A DNA stretch of 22,709 nt from UBA11164 sp034376725 (GTDB lineage: Bacteria; Pseudomonadota; Gammaproteobacteria; Xanthomonadales; Xanthomonadaceae): positions 1 through 22,709 of the forward strand of contig JAXMJH010000134.1 in assembly GCA_034376725.1 (NCBI GenBank). Reading direction: 5' to 3'. The notes under the pieces are model-generated. The model made no database searches. It worked only from the letters and a program-made list of their open reading frames with translations, and had not been told where the DNA came from. Shown here one piece after another: positions 1 to 8,143 of the stretch; within the stretch, counting starts at the first letter, position 1, and each line of letters begins with the position of its first letter. A program made the position numbers and the translations under genes.

Positions 1-3000
1 CGTGCTGTAGGTCCGGCTGATGCCGGCCACCGCCTGGGTGGTGCGGTTGCCGTTGCTGTCGTAGCCGAAACTCTGGTTCTCCGCCGTGGCGGTCACCCCG
101 GTCAGCCGGGACAGCTCGTCGTAGCCGTAGGTCTGGGTCAGTGACGCGTTGACGCCATTGGTGATCTTGGTGATCAGGTCGTTGCCGTTGTAGGTGTAGG
201 CCAGGCTCTGCACCGTGCCGGCGCCGGACACGCCGAGACTCGTGAGACGCCGATCCAGATCGAAGGCCCGTGTGCGGCTCAAGCCGTTGCCGGTGGTCCA
301 GCCCTTGAGCGGACCCATCGGCTCGTAGCTCAGGCCAGTCGCGACGTTGGCGATCGCGCCGGTGGCCAGCTTCACCTTGACCGAACTCAGTTGGCCGAAG
401 CCATCATACGCGTACTGCGTCTCGGTGTTGGCGACCACATTGCGGGCGATCAGCACCCGCCCGACGGCGTCGTAGGTGTAGCTGAAGTGGGTCTCGCCGC
501 CGGCGGTGTAGGTCTGGAAGCTGCTGGCCAGCCAGCCTTCCGGGGTGTAGGTGTAGCTCAGGCTGCCGCTGGCGTCGTCCACCCGGCACAGCCGGCCTTT
601 GCCGCCGGTGCAGGTGTCGTAGGTGAAGGTTTGCGTCTGCCCACCAGCGGTCACCGTGCGCACCCGGCCCAGGGTGTCGTAGGCATAGCTGGTCACCCGG
701 CCGTCGGCGCGGGTCATCGCGGTGCGTTGGCCCACCGTGTTGTAGGTGAAGTTGGTGGCGCCGGTATCCGGGCTGACCACGCGCCGGAGCAGACCCAGGC
801 CGTCGTAGGTGTAAGTGGTGACCTTGCCGCGCGGGTCGGTGACGGTCTTCAGCCGGTCGCCGGCATCGTAGGTGAACAGGGTGATGCCGGTCTTCGGGTC
901 GCGCGATTGGAGAACCCGGCCCAGGCCATCGTAGGTCAGCGTGGTTACCCGGCCCAGCGAGTCGGTGATGGTGGTGACCCGGCCTTCGCCGTCGTAGGCG
1001 AAGCGCACATTCTGGCCGCCGTTGCCGCGACGGGCACGTACCCGGCTTTGTTCGTCATAGTCGGTAAAGGCGCGGAAGTGCGTGCTGGTGGTGATTGCGC
1101 TCGCGCTGAACTCGCCGCCGCCCGGCGAGCCTGGCCGCCCGAGCGGCTGGCAGCCGGGACACGGCGGCGGTAGCGGATCGTCTGCGGTCGTCGTCTCGCG
1201 CAGGATGGTTTGCGACACTACGTCAGACGCCAGGTTGTAAGCCAACGCCTGCACGGCGGTCAGGTCGGCGCCTTCCGGTTGACGGGTACTGGTCAAGCGC
1301 CGCACGGCATCGTACTGGTAGTCCTGACGGCTGCCGTCCGGCGCCACCACGCTGGCCAGCAATCCCGAACTCAGATAGCTGTAGTTGGTGTCCTTCGCCA
1401 AACCACCGGGGAAGGTGCGCAGCCGGGTCAGCCGTGCGCGGTCGTCATAGGTGAACTCGGTCTTGCCGGTGTTCGCGTCCACGATGCGGCCCACTTGTCC
1501 GCGCGCGTTGTACAGGCTGTAGGCGACGGTGTGGTTGAGACTGTTCTTGACGCTGGTGAGGTTGCCGCTGGTGTCGTAAACATAGGTAAGGGCATCGCCG
1601 GTACCCGCCAGCGGGCCATCAACGACCATCTGCGACACCATGCCGTTGGTCCGCTTGGTGTAGGTGTAGGTGGTGGTGAGCGTCTGGCCTGCGGTGCCGT
1701 TGGCGCTGAGATTCTTCACCGATTGCGACGCCAATCGCCCGTCGGCGTTGTAGACGAAGCTGACCTCCCGGTCGCCAAGGATGGTCTGCTTGAGGATGCG
1801 ATTCTTGGTGGTGTCCCAGACGAAATCGGTGGTGCGCAGGGTGGTGAATGTGCCGCCGACGTTGACCTGCTTCTCGGTCCTGGTCAGCAACTGGCCCTTG
1901 GCGTTGTAGTCGTAGTCGATCAGTCCATTCGCGAAGTCGAATACCAGATCATCGAAACCGTTGGCATCGTAAGTGCGGGTCTTGAAGGTTGATGGGCACC
2001 AGGTCGCGGCATGGCCGGTGACATTGATTGGCTTGCCGTCAACATAGGTATGCGTACTTTGCTTGCCCAGCGGGTTGGTGATGACCGCAGTGAAGGTCAC
2101 CGGATCGGAAGCGCTGATGGTGAACCCGCCTTCGGTGCTCGACGCTGCGGGTTGGCCGCCGCCGAGCACAGACGTGCCGCCCGGTGCTGGCGGCGGCGGA
2201 AGACTGGCGCCCGAGCCGCCACCGGTCGATCCCCCGGTGCTGCTGTAGCTGAATGTCCAGCGGTCTGCACCGCCAGCATGCTCGCTCCGGATCGCCCGGC
2301 CTGCGGTGTCGTAAGCGAAGGTCGAGTAGCGCAGGCCATTGAAACTCTTTCCGGTCAGAGCGCCGGTGTGGGTCACGTTCTCATAGTGATAGGAGACGGT
2401 CGTGGTCGGCGGTCCCGGCAATACGCTGCTGGCCAGCAGGTGTTTGCCGGTGCCGAAACGGTTGGCCAGATAGGTGTACGAGTAGGTCTTGCCGGCTGGA
2501 TCGCGCACCGAGACCAGTTGACTGCCGCTCCAGGTCATCACCACCTGGCGGCCAGAGGTGTGGGTGACGGTTTGCAGATAGTTGCTGGCATTGTAGGCAA
2601 ACGTCCAGCCGATGCCCGCCTGGTTGCGGATGCTGAGCACATGGCCGCTGGGCTTGTAGATCTCGGTCGAATTCTCTTCGCTGGCGAGCGTGAAACTGCC
2701 GTCGGCGTTGCGCACGATGAAGGCGATCGGCGTTGGCTTGTCCTCGTTCCAGCGGTTGGCGCCCGCGTCGAAGATGAACTTGACTCGCCGACCGTCCGGG
2801 CGCTGCGCCCAGATCAGCGAATCATCGGCCGAGGCGGCCAGCGAGAAATCGAAGTTGCTCAGCCAATGGCGGCCGAAGATGCCGTAGTGATTCCAGTAGT
2901 GGTTGTAGGTCCGGCTGAGGAAAAGCGGCATCTCGCCGCCGCTGGTCACGAAGTCGGTCTCGGTTTCGAATTTATTGCCGGTCGAGGGAATGATCGGGTT

Positions 3001-3296
3001 GCCCAGGCCGCAGACCGCATAGGGATTCTTGTCGGTTGGAGGGCTGGGTCAGTGGGGGATTCGACGAAGTCGTTCTCTTCGGGCGGGACGAAGGACTCGA
3101 ACAAGCCAAAACCGCCTCCTCCGCCGCCTCCGCCACCGCCACCGCCACGTGAAAGGAACCACACGGCGAGCACAGGATTCATGGGAACCGGATTTTCTCT
3201 TGAACCCCTTTCCTGTGCGAAAACCGGATTGAAGCCGCCTGCTGCACTTCCGAGCAACAACAAGCCGATTACCGGCGCCAAACCCGACTTTTCCAT
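1..3296 (-). CDS. Secreted RHS/YD-repeat protein, 5' part, with an apparent frameshift
   Basis: The reading frame whose minus-strand codons cover positions 1-3, 4-6 and so on shows no stop that I could find from 3048 to the left edge. It encodes an RHS protein. An N-terminal segment (TDKNPYAVC, then GNPIIPSTGNKFETETDF and FLSRTYNHYW) resembles the DUF6531-type start of RHS proteins, and many YD repeats follow (YDGLGRV, YDTLGRVRTVT, YDAVGRV, YDGFGQL). The upstream part starts at ATG 3296 after an AAGGGAG Shine-Dalgarno. It encodes a signal peptide (hydrophobic core VIGLLLLGSAAGG, likely cleavage after FAQ) and a run of 12 glycines. This part is in another frame, so the two pieces join only through a one-base shift near 3040. 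RHS proteins form large shells that often carry a C-terminal toxin. Here the C-terminus lies outside the window, so any toxin or immunity gene cannot be judged. The gene may be a pseudogene or may carry a sequencing error. Confidence 0.85.
3030..3051 (-). other. Frameshift junction inside the RHS gene
   Basis: On the minus strand the signal-peptide frame reads ESPTDPALQPT and then runs to a stop at 2946 without RHS similarity. The RHS frame is closed upstream by TGA at 3049-3051 and reads PSPPTDKNPYAVC after it. One extra C in the GCCCT run would give a continuous ESPTDPAPPTDKNPYAVC. The sequence therefore looks one base short within roughly 3030-3048. I see no classical A/T-rich slippery heptamer here, so a deletion or sequencing error is more likely than programmed frameshifting. 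Confidence 0.75.
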
Positions 3297-3380
3297 AGCC
3301 GTTCTCCCTTTGAGCTCGTAGTATCCGTGACCGCTGCGTGGCGCCGGACCGGCCCGCTCGCGTCCGGCGATGCGGCTCGG

Positions 3381-3409
3381 TTCGGTGCAGTTCCAATTGC
3401 GTTTATATT
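3381..3409 (+). promoter_or_regulatory. Possible promoter for the Fic gene
   Basis: TATATT at 3404-3409 matches the sigma-70 -10 box at five of six positions. With a 17-bp spacer the -35 position holds TTCGGT, which is a poor match. The site lies in the divergent spacer between the RHS and Fic genes and supports a Fic start downstream of it (ATG 3481) rather than at ATG 3370. Confidence 0.25.
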
Positions 3410-3480
3410 CCTCCCTCGGCTACGGTTTAACGACATCGGTCACAAATCTCCACAATGCCTGCTTCAGAGCCATCGCCCGC

Positions 3481-4338
3481 ATGAACCTGCCGCCGCCTCG
3501 GACCCGCGCAGACACCCCATTCAGCGCGAGCAGACACTGGATGCAGGCGCTGTTCGACGGCTTCGCGGCTCCGGCAGCGTCGGCGCAGATTCACCGCCGG
3601 CACGCTGCGGGCTTCGACCTGCTTACCGTGCTTTACCGTCATGGCGTACTGGCGCAGGAGACACCAACCGAAGCACTGGAACTGGCGATGGCCGGAACGA
3701 TGAGGCCGACGCTGCCGACACTGTCGCGCGATTTCGAGCGGGGCGACACGGCCGGACTGCTGGCCGCTGCCGGCAAGTTGCTGGGCAAGCCAGCACGGCT
3801 GCGCGGGAAGCCCGTGCGACTGCGCGGCGAGAATGTGTTCACCCAGCACTTTGTGCCGCCTGCGGCCAAGCGGGTACCTGAGTGCCTCGACGGTTTGTGG
3901 TGGTCCCTGCGTCGCGCTGTGGAGACATCGGCCAGCGGCGCTGCGGAGCAGCGCTGTCTGATCGCCTACGCTGCTTTTTTCGCGCTGCTGACCGTCCATC
4001 CGTTCGCCGACGGCAACGGCCGGACGGCGCGCATGCTGTTTGCCGCGCTGTTGCACGCAGGCGGGGTCGATTGTCCGGTGCTGGCGCTGGCTTTGCCGCT
4101 GAGTTTTGCCGAGGGTGGGCGCCGGTTTCACCAGGCGGCGCTACTCGCGCGCAGCGGTCACTTCGGCGAGTTGCGTGCCATGACGCTGGATGCGGTGCGT
4201 GAGGCAAACGCGCGCTTCGCTCCGGATGTCGAGCGCTTGATCCACGCGCTGGATTCCGACGACCGGCTGGCGGCAAAGGCGGTGTTCCGAAAAATCCACT
4301 CCGATCTTCACTGGGCAATGCTTCCGGTCGGCGTTTGA
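3481..4338 (+). CDS. Fic domain protein (probable AMP-transferase)
   Basis: The protein has 285 residues from ATG 3481. It carries the Fic signature HPFADGNGRTAR, matching HPFx(D/E)GNGRxxR, which holds the catalytic His and the phosphate-binding loop. Upstream of it is a plausible flap segment, FTQHFVPPAAKRVPE. Fic enzymes usually transfer AMP from ATP to a hydroxyl of a target protein; the target cannot be read from the sequence. An in-frame ATG at 3370 would add 37 residues unlike Fic proteins and would lie upstream of the best -10 box, so I prefer 3481. I see no clear (S/T)xxxE(G/N) inhibitory helix; the closest stretch, SRDFERG, does not fit it. The gene is divergent to the RHS gene and only 40 bp ahead of thiG. 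It may be a stand-alone regulator or toxin; a link to the RHS gene is inference from position only. Confidence 0.85.
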   Translation: MNLPPPRTRADTPFSASRHWMQALFDGFAAPAASAQIHRRHAAGFDLLTVLYRHGVLAQETPTEALELAMAGTMRPTLPTLSRDFERGDTAGLLAAAGKLLGKPARLRGKPVRLRGENVFTQHFVPPAAKRVPECLDGLWWSLRRAVETSASGAAEQRCLIAYAAFFALLTVHPFADGNGRTARMLFAALLHAGGVDCPVLALALPLSFAEGGRRFHQAALLARSGHFGELRAMTLDAVREANARFAPDVERLIHALDSDDRLAAKAVFRKIHSDLHWAMLPVGV

Positions 4339-4343
4339 AAAAC

Positions 4344-4372
4344 TACACACCGCCGCGCCATGCGGCGATAAT
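4344..4372 (+). promoter_or_regulatory. Possible thiG promoter overlapping a hairpin
   Basis: TACACA (4344-4349) and GATAAT (4367-4372) are separated by 17 bp and match the sigma-70 boxes at four and five positions. The spacer contains a perfect 6-bp inverted repeat, CGCCGC-GCCAT-GCGGCG (4351-4367). Transcription would begin almost at the thiG ATG, giving a nearly leaderless mRNA. The inverted repeat could instead end Fic transcription, but no T-run follows it. Confidence 0.3.
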
Positions 4373-4378
4373 CGAGGG

Positions 4379-5173
4379 ATGGAAACTGACCGTTACGCCG
4401 ATCCGCTCGTCATCGCTGGAAAAACCTACCGCTCGCGTCTGCTTACCGGCACCGGAAAATTTGCCGATCTGGATGAGACCCGCCGCGCCACCGAGGCGGC
4501 GGGGGCGGAGATCGTGACGGTGGCGATCCGGCGCAGCAACATCGGCCAACACCCCGATCAACCGAACCTGCTGGATGCGCTGCCGCCGGATCGGTTCACC
4601 ATTCTGCCCAACACCGCCGGCTGCTATACCGCCGAGGATGCGGTGCGCACCTGTCGGCTGGCGCGCGAACTGCTGGATGGCCACAACCTGGTCAAGCTGG
4701 AAGTTCTGGGCGACGAGAAGACTCTCTACCCCAATGTGATGGGTACGCTGAAGGCGGCCGAGCAGCTGGTCGCCGAGGGTTTCGATGTGATGGTCTACAC
4801 CTCGGACGATCCGATCGTGGCCCGGCAACTGGAAGAGATCGGCTGCGTGGCGGTGATGCCGCTGGCTGCGCCGATCGGCTCGGGATTGGGCGTGCAGAAC
4901 AAGTGGAGCATTCTGGAAATCGTCGACAACGCCAAGGTGCCGATCCTGGTCGATGCCGGCGTCGGCACGGCGTCGGATGCGGCGCTGGCGATGGAGCTGG
5001 GCTGCGATGGCGTGCTGATGAATACCGCCATCGCCGGCGCCCGCGATCCGGTGCGCATGGCGCTGGCCATGCGGCTGGCGATCGAGGCGGGCCGGCACGC
5101 ATTTCTGTCCGGGCGAATTCCGCGCAAGCGCTATGCCAGCGCGTCGTCGCCCAGCGACGGCCTGTTTTTCTAG
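4379..5173 (+). CDS. thiG: Thiazole synthase ThiG
   Basis: The protein has 264 residues, the usual ThiG length. ThiG forms the thiazole phosphate moiety of thiamine in the cytoplasm from 1-deoxyxylulose 5-phosphate, dehydroglycine and the ThiS thiocarboxylate. Family sequences are clear throughout: SRLLTGTGKFADL near the N-terminus, AIRRSN, LLPNTAGCYTAEDAV-like text as ILPNTAGC, the Schiff-base Lys106 in NLVKLEVLGD, and the phosphate-binding end VDAGVGTASDAA and NTAIAGARDPV. The ATG at 4379 follows GAGGG very closely. ThiS, normally encoded just upstream in thiS-thiG-trmB clusters, is absent here: the preceding gene is the Fic gene and the 40-bp gap cannot hold it. The next gene in the operon direction is trmB, as in related gammaproteobacteria. 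Confidence 0.97.
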   Translation: METDRYADPLVIAGKTYRSRLLTGTGKFADLDETRRATEAAGAEIVTVAIRRSNIGQHPDQPNLLDALPPDRFTILPNTAGCYTAEDAVRTCRLARELLDGHNLVKLEVLGDEKTLYPNVMGTLKAAEQLVAEGFDVMVYTSDDPIVARQLEEIGCVAVMPLAAPIGSGLGVQNKWSILEIVDNAKVPILVDAGVGTASDAALAMELGCDGVLMNTAIAGARDPVRMALAMRLAIEAGRHAFLSGRIPRKRYASASSPSDGLFF

Positions 5174-5187
5174 TCCGGCCCAGGGAG

Positions 5188-5334
5188 ATGACCGCGCCCG
5201 GCTGCGACGACCGCCACAGCACCGACAGCCTGCCCGCCCCGCGCGGTGGCCGTGGCGCATGCCGGCAGGAATCGCCGCGCCGGCGGCCGACGCGATTCGA
5301 TGATGCGCTTGCGGCGCCGGGTGTGCCGAGGTGA
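5188..5334 (+). CDS. Possible small ORF between thiG and trmB (48 residues)
   Basis: An ATG at 5188, preceded by AGGGAG, opens a 48-codon frame rich in Arg, Pro and Ala (begins MTAPGCDDRHSTDS). Its TGA at 5332-5334 overlaps the GTG start of trmB in the sequence GTGA. The stop/start overlap and the ribosome-binding-site-like sequence would fit a translated leader coupled to trmB. The composition is typical of chance frames in GC-rich DNA and I recognise no family. The start is very close to the presumed Shine-Dalgarno, which weakens the case. Confidence 0.3.
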   Translation: MTAPGCDDRHSTDSLPAPRGGRGACRQESPRRRPTRFDDALAAPGVPR

Positions 5335-6062
5335 GCGACTCGCACGACGTGCCGTTCACCCGCCAGCCCGGCGTACGCCCGGTGCGCAGTTTCGTGCTGC
5401 GCCAGGGCCGATTGACGCCGGCGCAGGCGCGGGCGTTCGAGCTGCACTGGGCGCGTTTCGGGCTGGATTATGCCGGCCGGGTGCGCGATCTGGATGCGGT
5501 ATTCGGGCGCCGCGCGCCGCGCGTGCTGGAGATCGGTTTCGGCAATGGCGAGGCGCTGGCGTTCGCCGCCGGGCATGACCGCGCGCGCGACTACATCGGC
5601 ATCGAGGTTCACCGGCCCGGCGTGGGCCGGCTGCTCAACACGCTGGCCGATAAGGCGCTGGATCACGTTCGGGTTTATAACCACGATGCGGTCGAAGTGC
5701 TGGGCAACGAGATCGCGCCGGACAGCCTGGACGAGATACGGATCTATTTCCCCGACCCATGGCACAAGAAGCGCCACCACAAGCGTCGATTGATTCAGCC
5801 CGAGTTGGTTGCGCTTCTGGTGCAATGCCTGCGCCCCGGTGGCCTGCTGCATCTGGCGACCGATTGGCAGGACTATGCCGAACACATGTGGAACGTGCTG
5901 GACGCCGAACCCCGGCTGCGCAACCGGGCCGGCCCCGGCGGGCACAGCGCGCGGCCGGCCTGGCGCCCGGAAACCCACTTCGAGGCCCGTGGCCTGCGTC
6001 TGGGTCACGGCGTCTGGGATCTGCTCTACGACAAGCTGCACCCGCCCCTCCCCAAGCCATGA
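5331..6062 (+). CDS. trmB: tRNA (guanine-N7)-methyltransferase TrmB
   Basis: The protein has 243 residues and methylates G46 in the variable loop of many tRNAs using S-adenosylmethionine. The SAM-binding motif I is VLEIGFGNGEAL (residues 65-76), followed by IGIEVHRPGV. The family signature YFPDPWHKKRHHKRR lies at residues 139-153, and the C-terminal part includes LHLATDWQDYAEHM. The N-terminal RSFVLRQGRLTPAQ is also typical. The GTG at 5331 is the first start in frame and overlaps the stop of a possible upstream mini-ORF. A slightly later start cannot be excluded because the first 15 residues are not conserved. The gene follows thiG in the same direction. Confidence 0.96.
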   Translation: MSDSHDVPFTRQPGVRPVRSFVLRQGRLTPAQARAFELHWARFGLDYAGRVRDLDAVFGRRAPRVLEIGFGNGEALAFAAGHDRARDYIGIEVHRPGVGRLLNTLADKALDHVRVYNHDAVEVLGNEIAPDSLDEIRIYFPDPWHKKRHHKRRLIQPELVALLVQCLRPGGLLHLATDWQDYAEHMWNVLDAEPRLRNRAGPGGHSARPAWRPETHFEARGLRLGHGVWDLLYDKLHPPLPKP

Positions 6063-6080
6063 CATGAACATGCCCGGCAC

Positions 6081-7919
6081 GTGAACGCCTCGATCGCCCT
6101 GACCACCGACATGATGCTGGTGCTTGGCCTGGTTGGGTTCACCATGGTCATGTTTCTGCTCGACAGGGTGCGGCCGGATCTGGTCGCGCTGGCGGTGCTG
6201 GTGGCGCTCGGCCTGTTGGGGCTAGTGCCTACCAGCCAGTTGTTCGGCGGGTTTTCCGGCAACGCGGTGATCAGCGTGATCGCCACCATGATTCTCGGCG
6301 CCGGGCTGGAGCGCACCGGCATGCTGGATCGGCTGGCGCTGTCGCTGCTGCGCGCCTCGCGGGGCATGGAGGAGCGGCTGATTCTGTACACCTCGGCGGT
6401 TGCCGGAGCGATGTCGTCGGTGATGCAGAACCCGTCGGTGGCGACCTTGTTTCTGCCGGTCGCCTCGCGTCTGTCGGCGCGCACGGCACTGCCCCTGTCG
6501 CGCATCCTGATGCCGGTCGGCGCCGCCATCGTGATGGGCGGCGGCCTGACGATGGTCGGCAACTCGCCATTGATACTGCTCAACGATTTGCTGGTTTCGG
6601 CCAATCGCAACCTGCCGCCGGGCGCTTCGACCCTGCAGCCGTTCACCATGTTCGCGCCGATGCCGATCGGCATCGCGCTGCTGTCCGGCGGCCTGCTGTT
6701 CTTCTGGCTGTTCGGCCGCCGGCTGCTGTCCGAAGGCAGCGAGAAAGGCGTGGTGCCGGCACGCACCGAGCGTTACTTCGCCGAAACCTATGGCATCCAG
6801 GGCGATGTCTACGAGCTGACCGTCACCAGCGAAAGCCCGCTGGTCGGCATGTCGATCGGCGAGGCGGAAACCCAGTTCGGCGCGCCGCTGATGCTGGCGG
6901 TGCGCAGCGGCGATGAGTCGCGACTGGCGCCCCCGGCCGACACGATGATCTGGGTCGGCACGGTGCTGGGCGTTCTGGGCCGGCGCGAGGAGATCAACGA
7001 CTACGCACAGAACAACCTGCTGCGGGTCTCGGTCCGGCTGCGCTACTTCGCCGATCTGTTCAACCCGAGCCGCGCCGGCATTTCCGAGGCCGTGGTGCCG
7101 CCCAATTCGCGGTTCATCGGCAAGGCCCAGGCCGATCTGCAACTGCGCAAGCGGTTCGGCATCAGCCTGCTGGCGATCAACCGCGATGGCCAGATCTGGC
7201 GTGAGGACATCCGCAACATGGCGCTCAAGGCCGGCGACCTGCTGGTGTTTCACAGCATCTGGCTGGATCTGGCGCAGGCGGCTGAGAAGCGCGATTTCGT
7301 GGTGGTCACCGACTTCCCCAAGGCCGAGCAGCGGCCGCAGAAACTGGTGCATGCGCTGGCGATGTTCGCGCTGGCGCTGGGGCTGGCCCTGCTGAGCGGG
7401 ATCTCGGTGCCGCTGGCGCTGATGTCGGGGGCCGTGGGCATGCTGCTGCTGGGCGTGCTCAACATGGACGAGGCGTATCAGTCGATCAACTGGAAGACGG
7501 TATTCCTGATGGCCAGCCTGATTCCGCTGGGCTGGGCGATGGACTCTTCCGGCGCGGCGGCCTGGCTGGCGCAGCAGACGCTCAGCCGGCTCGGCGCCGA
7601 CCTTCCGGTATGGACCCTGGAAGCGGCGGTCGGCCTGCTCACCATCGCCTTCGGGCTGGTGATCAGCCACGTCGGCGCCACCGTGGTGATGGTGCCGGTG
7701 GCGATCAGCTTTGCGCTCGCCGTGGGCGGCAACCCGGCGGTGTTCGCGCTGATCGTGGCGCTGTCGGCATCCAACAACTTTCTCAGCAGCTCCAATCCGG
7801 TGCTGTCGGTCATCATGGGCCCGGCCGGCTACCGGCAACGCGACCTGTTCCGGGTCGGTCTGCCGCTGACCTTCGGCTACCTGGCCATCGTGCTGCTGGT
7901 GGTCAATCTGATGTTCTGA
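6081..7919 (+). CDS. SLC13-family transporter with two RCK_C domains
   Basis: The protein has 612 residues. A first hydrophobic block (about residues 10-215) is followed by two soluble TrkA-C/RCK_C domains (about 240-310 and 330-402), then a second hydrophobic block (422-612). This is the layout of SLC13/DASS-type inner-membrane permeases with an inserted regulatory module. Conserved transport-site text includes MQNPSVATLFLPV and GNSPLILLND in the first half, and HVGATVVMVPVA and SNNFLSSSNPV in the second. The substrate is not evident; relatives carry dicarboxylates, sulfate or other anions. The GTG at 6081 is the start because the nearby ATG at 6064 meets a stop after five codons. The last 15 codons and 15 bp beyond the stop are repeated exactly at 8761-8822. 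Confidence 0.9.
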   Translation: MNASIALTTDMMLVLGLVGFTMVMFLLDRVRPDLVALAVLVALGLLGLVPTSQLFGGFSGNAVISVIATMILGAGLERTGMLDRLALSLLRASRGMEERLILYTSAVAGAMSSVMQNPSVATLFLPVASRLSARTALPLSRILMPVGAAIVMGGGLTMVGNSPLILLNDLLVSANRNLPPGASTLQPFTMFAPMPIGIALLSGGLLFFWLFGRRLLSEGSEKGVVPARTERYFAETYGIQGDVYELTVTSESPLVGMSIGEAETQFGAPLMLAVRSGDESRLAPPADTMIWVGTVLGVLGRREEINDYAQNNLLRVSVRLRYFADLFNPSRAGISEAVVPPNSRFIGKAQADLQLRKRFGISLLAINRDGQIWREDIRNMALKAGDLLVFHSIWLDLAQAAEKRDFVVVTDFPKAEQRPQKLVHALAMFALALGLALLSGISVPLALMSGAVGMLLLGVLNMDEAYQSINWKTVFLMASLIPLGWAMDSSGAAAWLAQQTLSRLGADLPVWTLEAAVGLLTIAFGLVISHVGATVVMVPVAISFALAVGGNPAVFALIVALSASNNFLSSSNPVLSVIMGPAGYRQRDLFRVGLPLTFGYLAIVLLVVNLMF

Positions 7920-7935
7920 CCCGCCGCCTGGGGCC
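7874..7935. repeat. 62-bp direct repeat, copy 1 (3' end of the SLC13 gene)
   Basis: The block starts CGGCTACCTGGCC and ends CCGCCTGGGGCC. It spans the final codons encoding GYLAIVLLVVNLMF, the stop and 15 bp after it. It is identical over 62 bp to 8761-8822. Copy 1 lies inside the intact SLC13 gene. Confidence 0.97.
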
Positions 7936-8108
7936 TGATTGATCGTGTGCCGGAACATCTGCGTGTCAGCTTCTCTGGCCCTGCCCCGGTTTCTCTCGCA
8001 TGGCGCCGCATCCTGCCAAAGTGCGGGTTGGGACGACATGTGATGACCTCTTGCTCGTGCCAATTGCGCTCGCCAATTCGCGCAGTATCGGAGACGATGC
8101 GAAACCGC

Positions 8109-8137
8109 TTGCATCGTATGCTTAATGTGCATACACT
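8109..8137 (+). promoter_or_regulatory. Probable brnTA promoter and operator
   Basis: A perfect inverted repeat GTATGC (8116-8121) / GCATAC (8129-8134) with a 7-bp spacer lies immediately before brnT. It sits within a possible promoter, TTGCAT (8109-8114) and TACACT (8132-8137), 17 bp apart. BrnA is a ribbon-helix-helix DNA-binding antitoxin known to repress its own operon, so this palindrome is the natural operator candidate. No Shine-Dalgarno precedes the ATG at 8144, so a leaderless brnT transcript is possible. Confidence 0.5.
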
Positions 8138-8143
8138 TTCGGC

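Noticed and set aside
391..3321. Three long plus-strand frames (391-1173, 1210-1992, 2011-3321)
   Set aside because: They are antisense to the RHS coding frame, have skewed Val/Gly/Ala-rich composition and no family resemblance; the minus-strand YD repeats explain the region.
3049..3396. A 115-codon minus frame giving the RHS protein a longer N-terminus in the RHS frame
   Set aside because: It ends at the TGA before the RHS body and reads Arg/Trp-rich nonsense; the 3296 start in the other frame gives a real signal peptide.
8044..8090. Short direct repeat GCCAATT in the islet as an attachment site
   Set aside because: It is only seven identical bases and has no relation to the islet boundaries.
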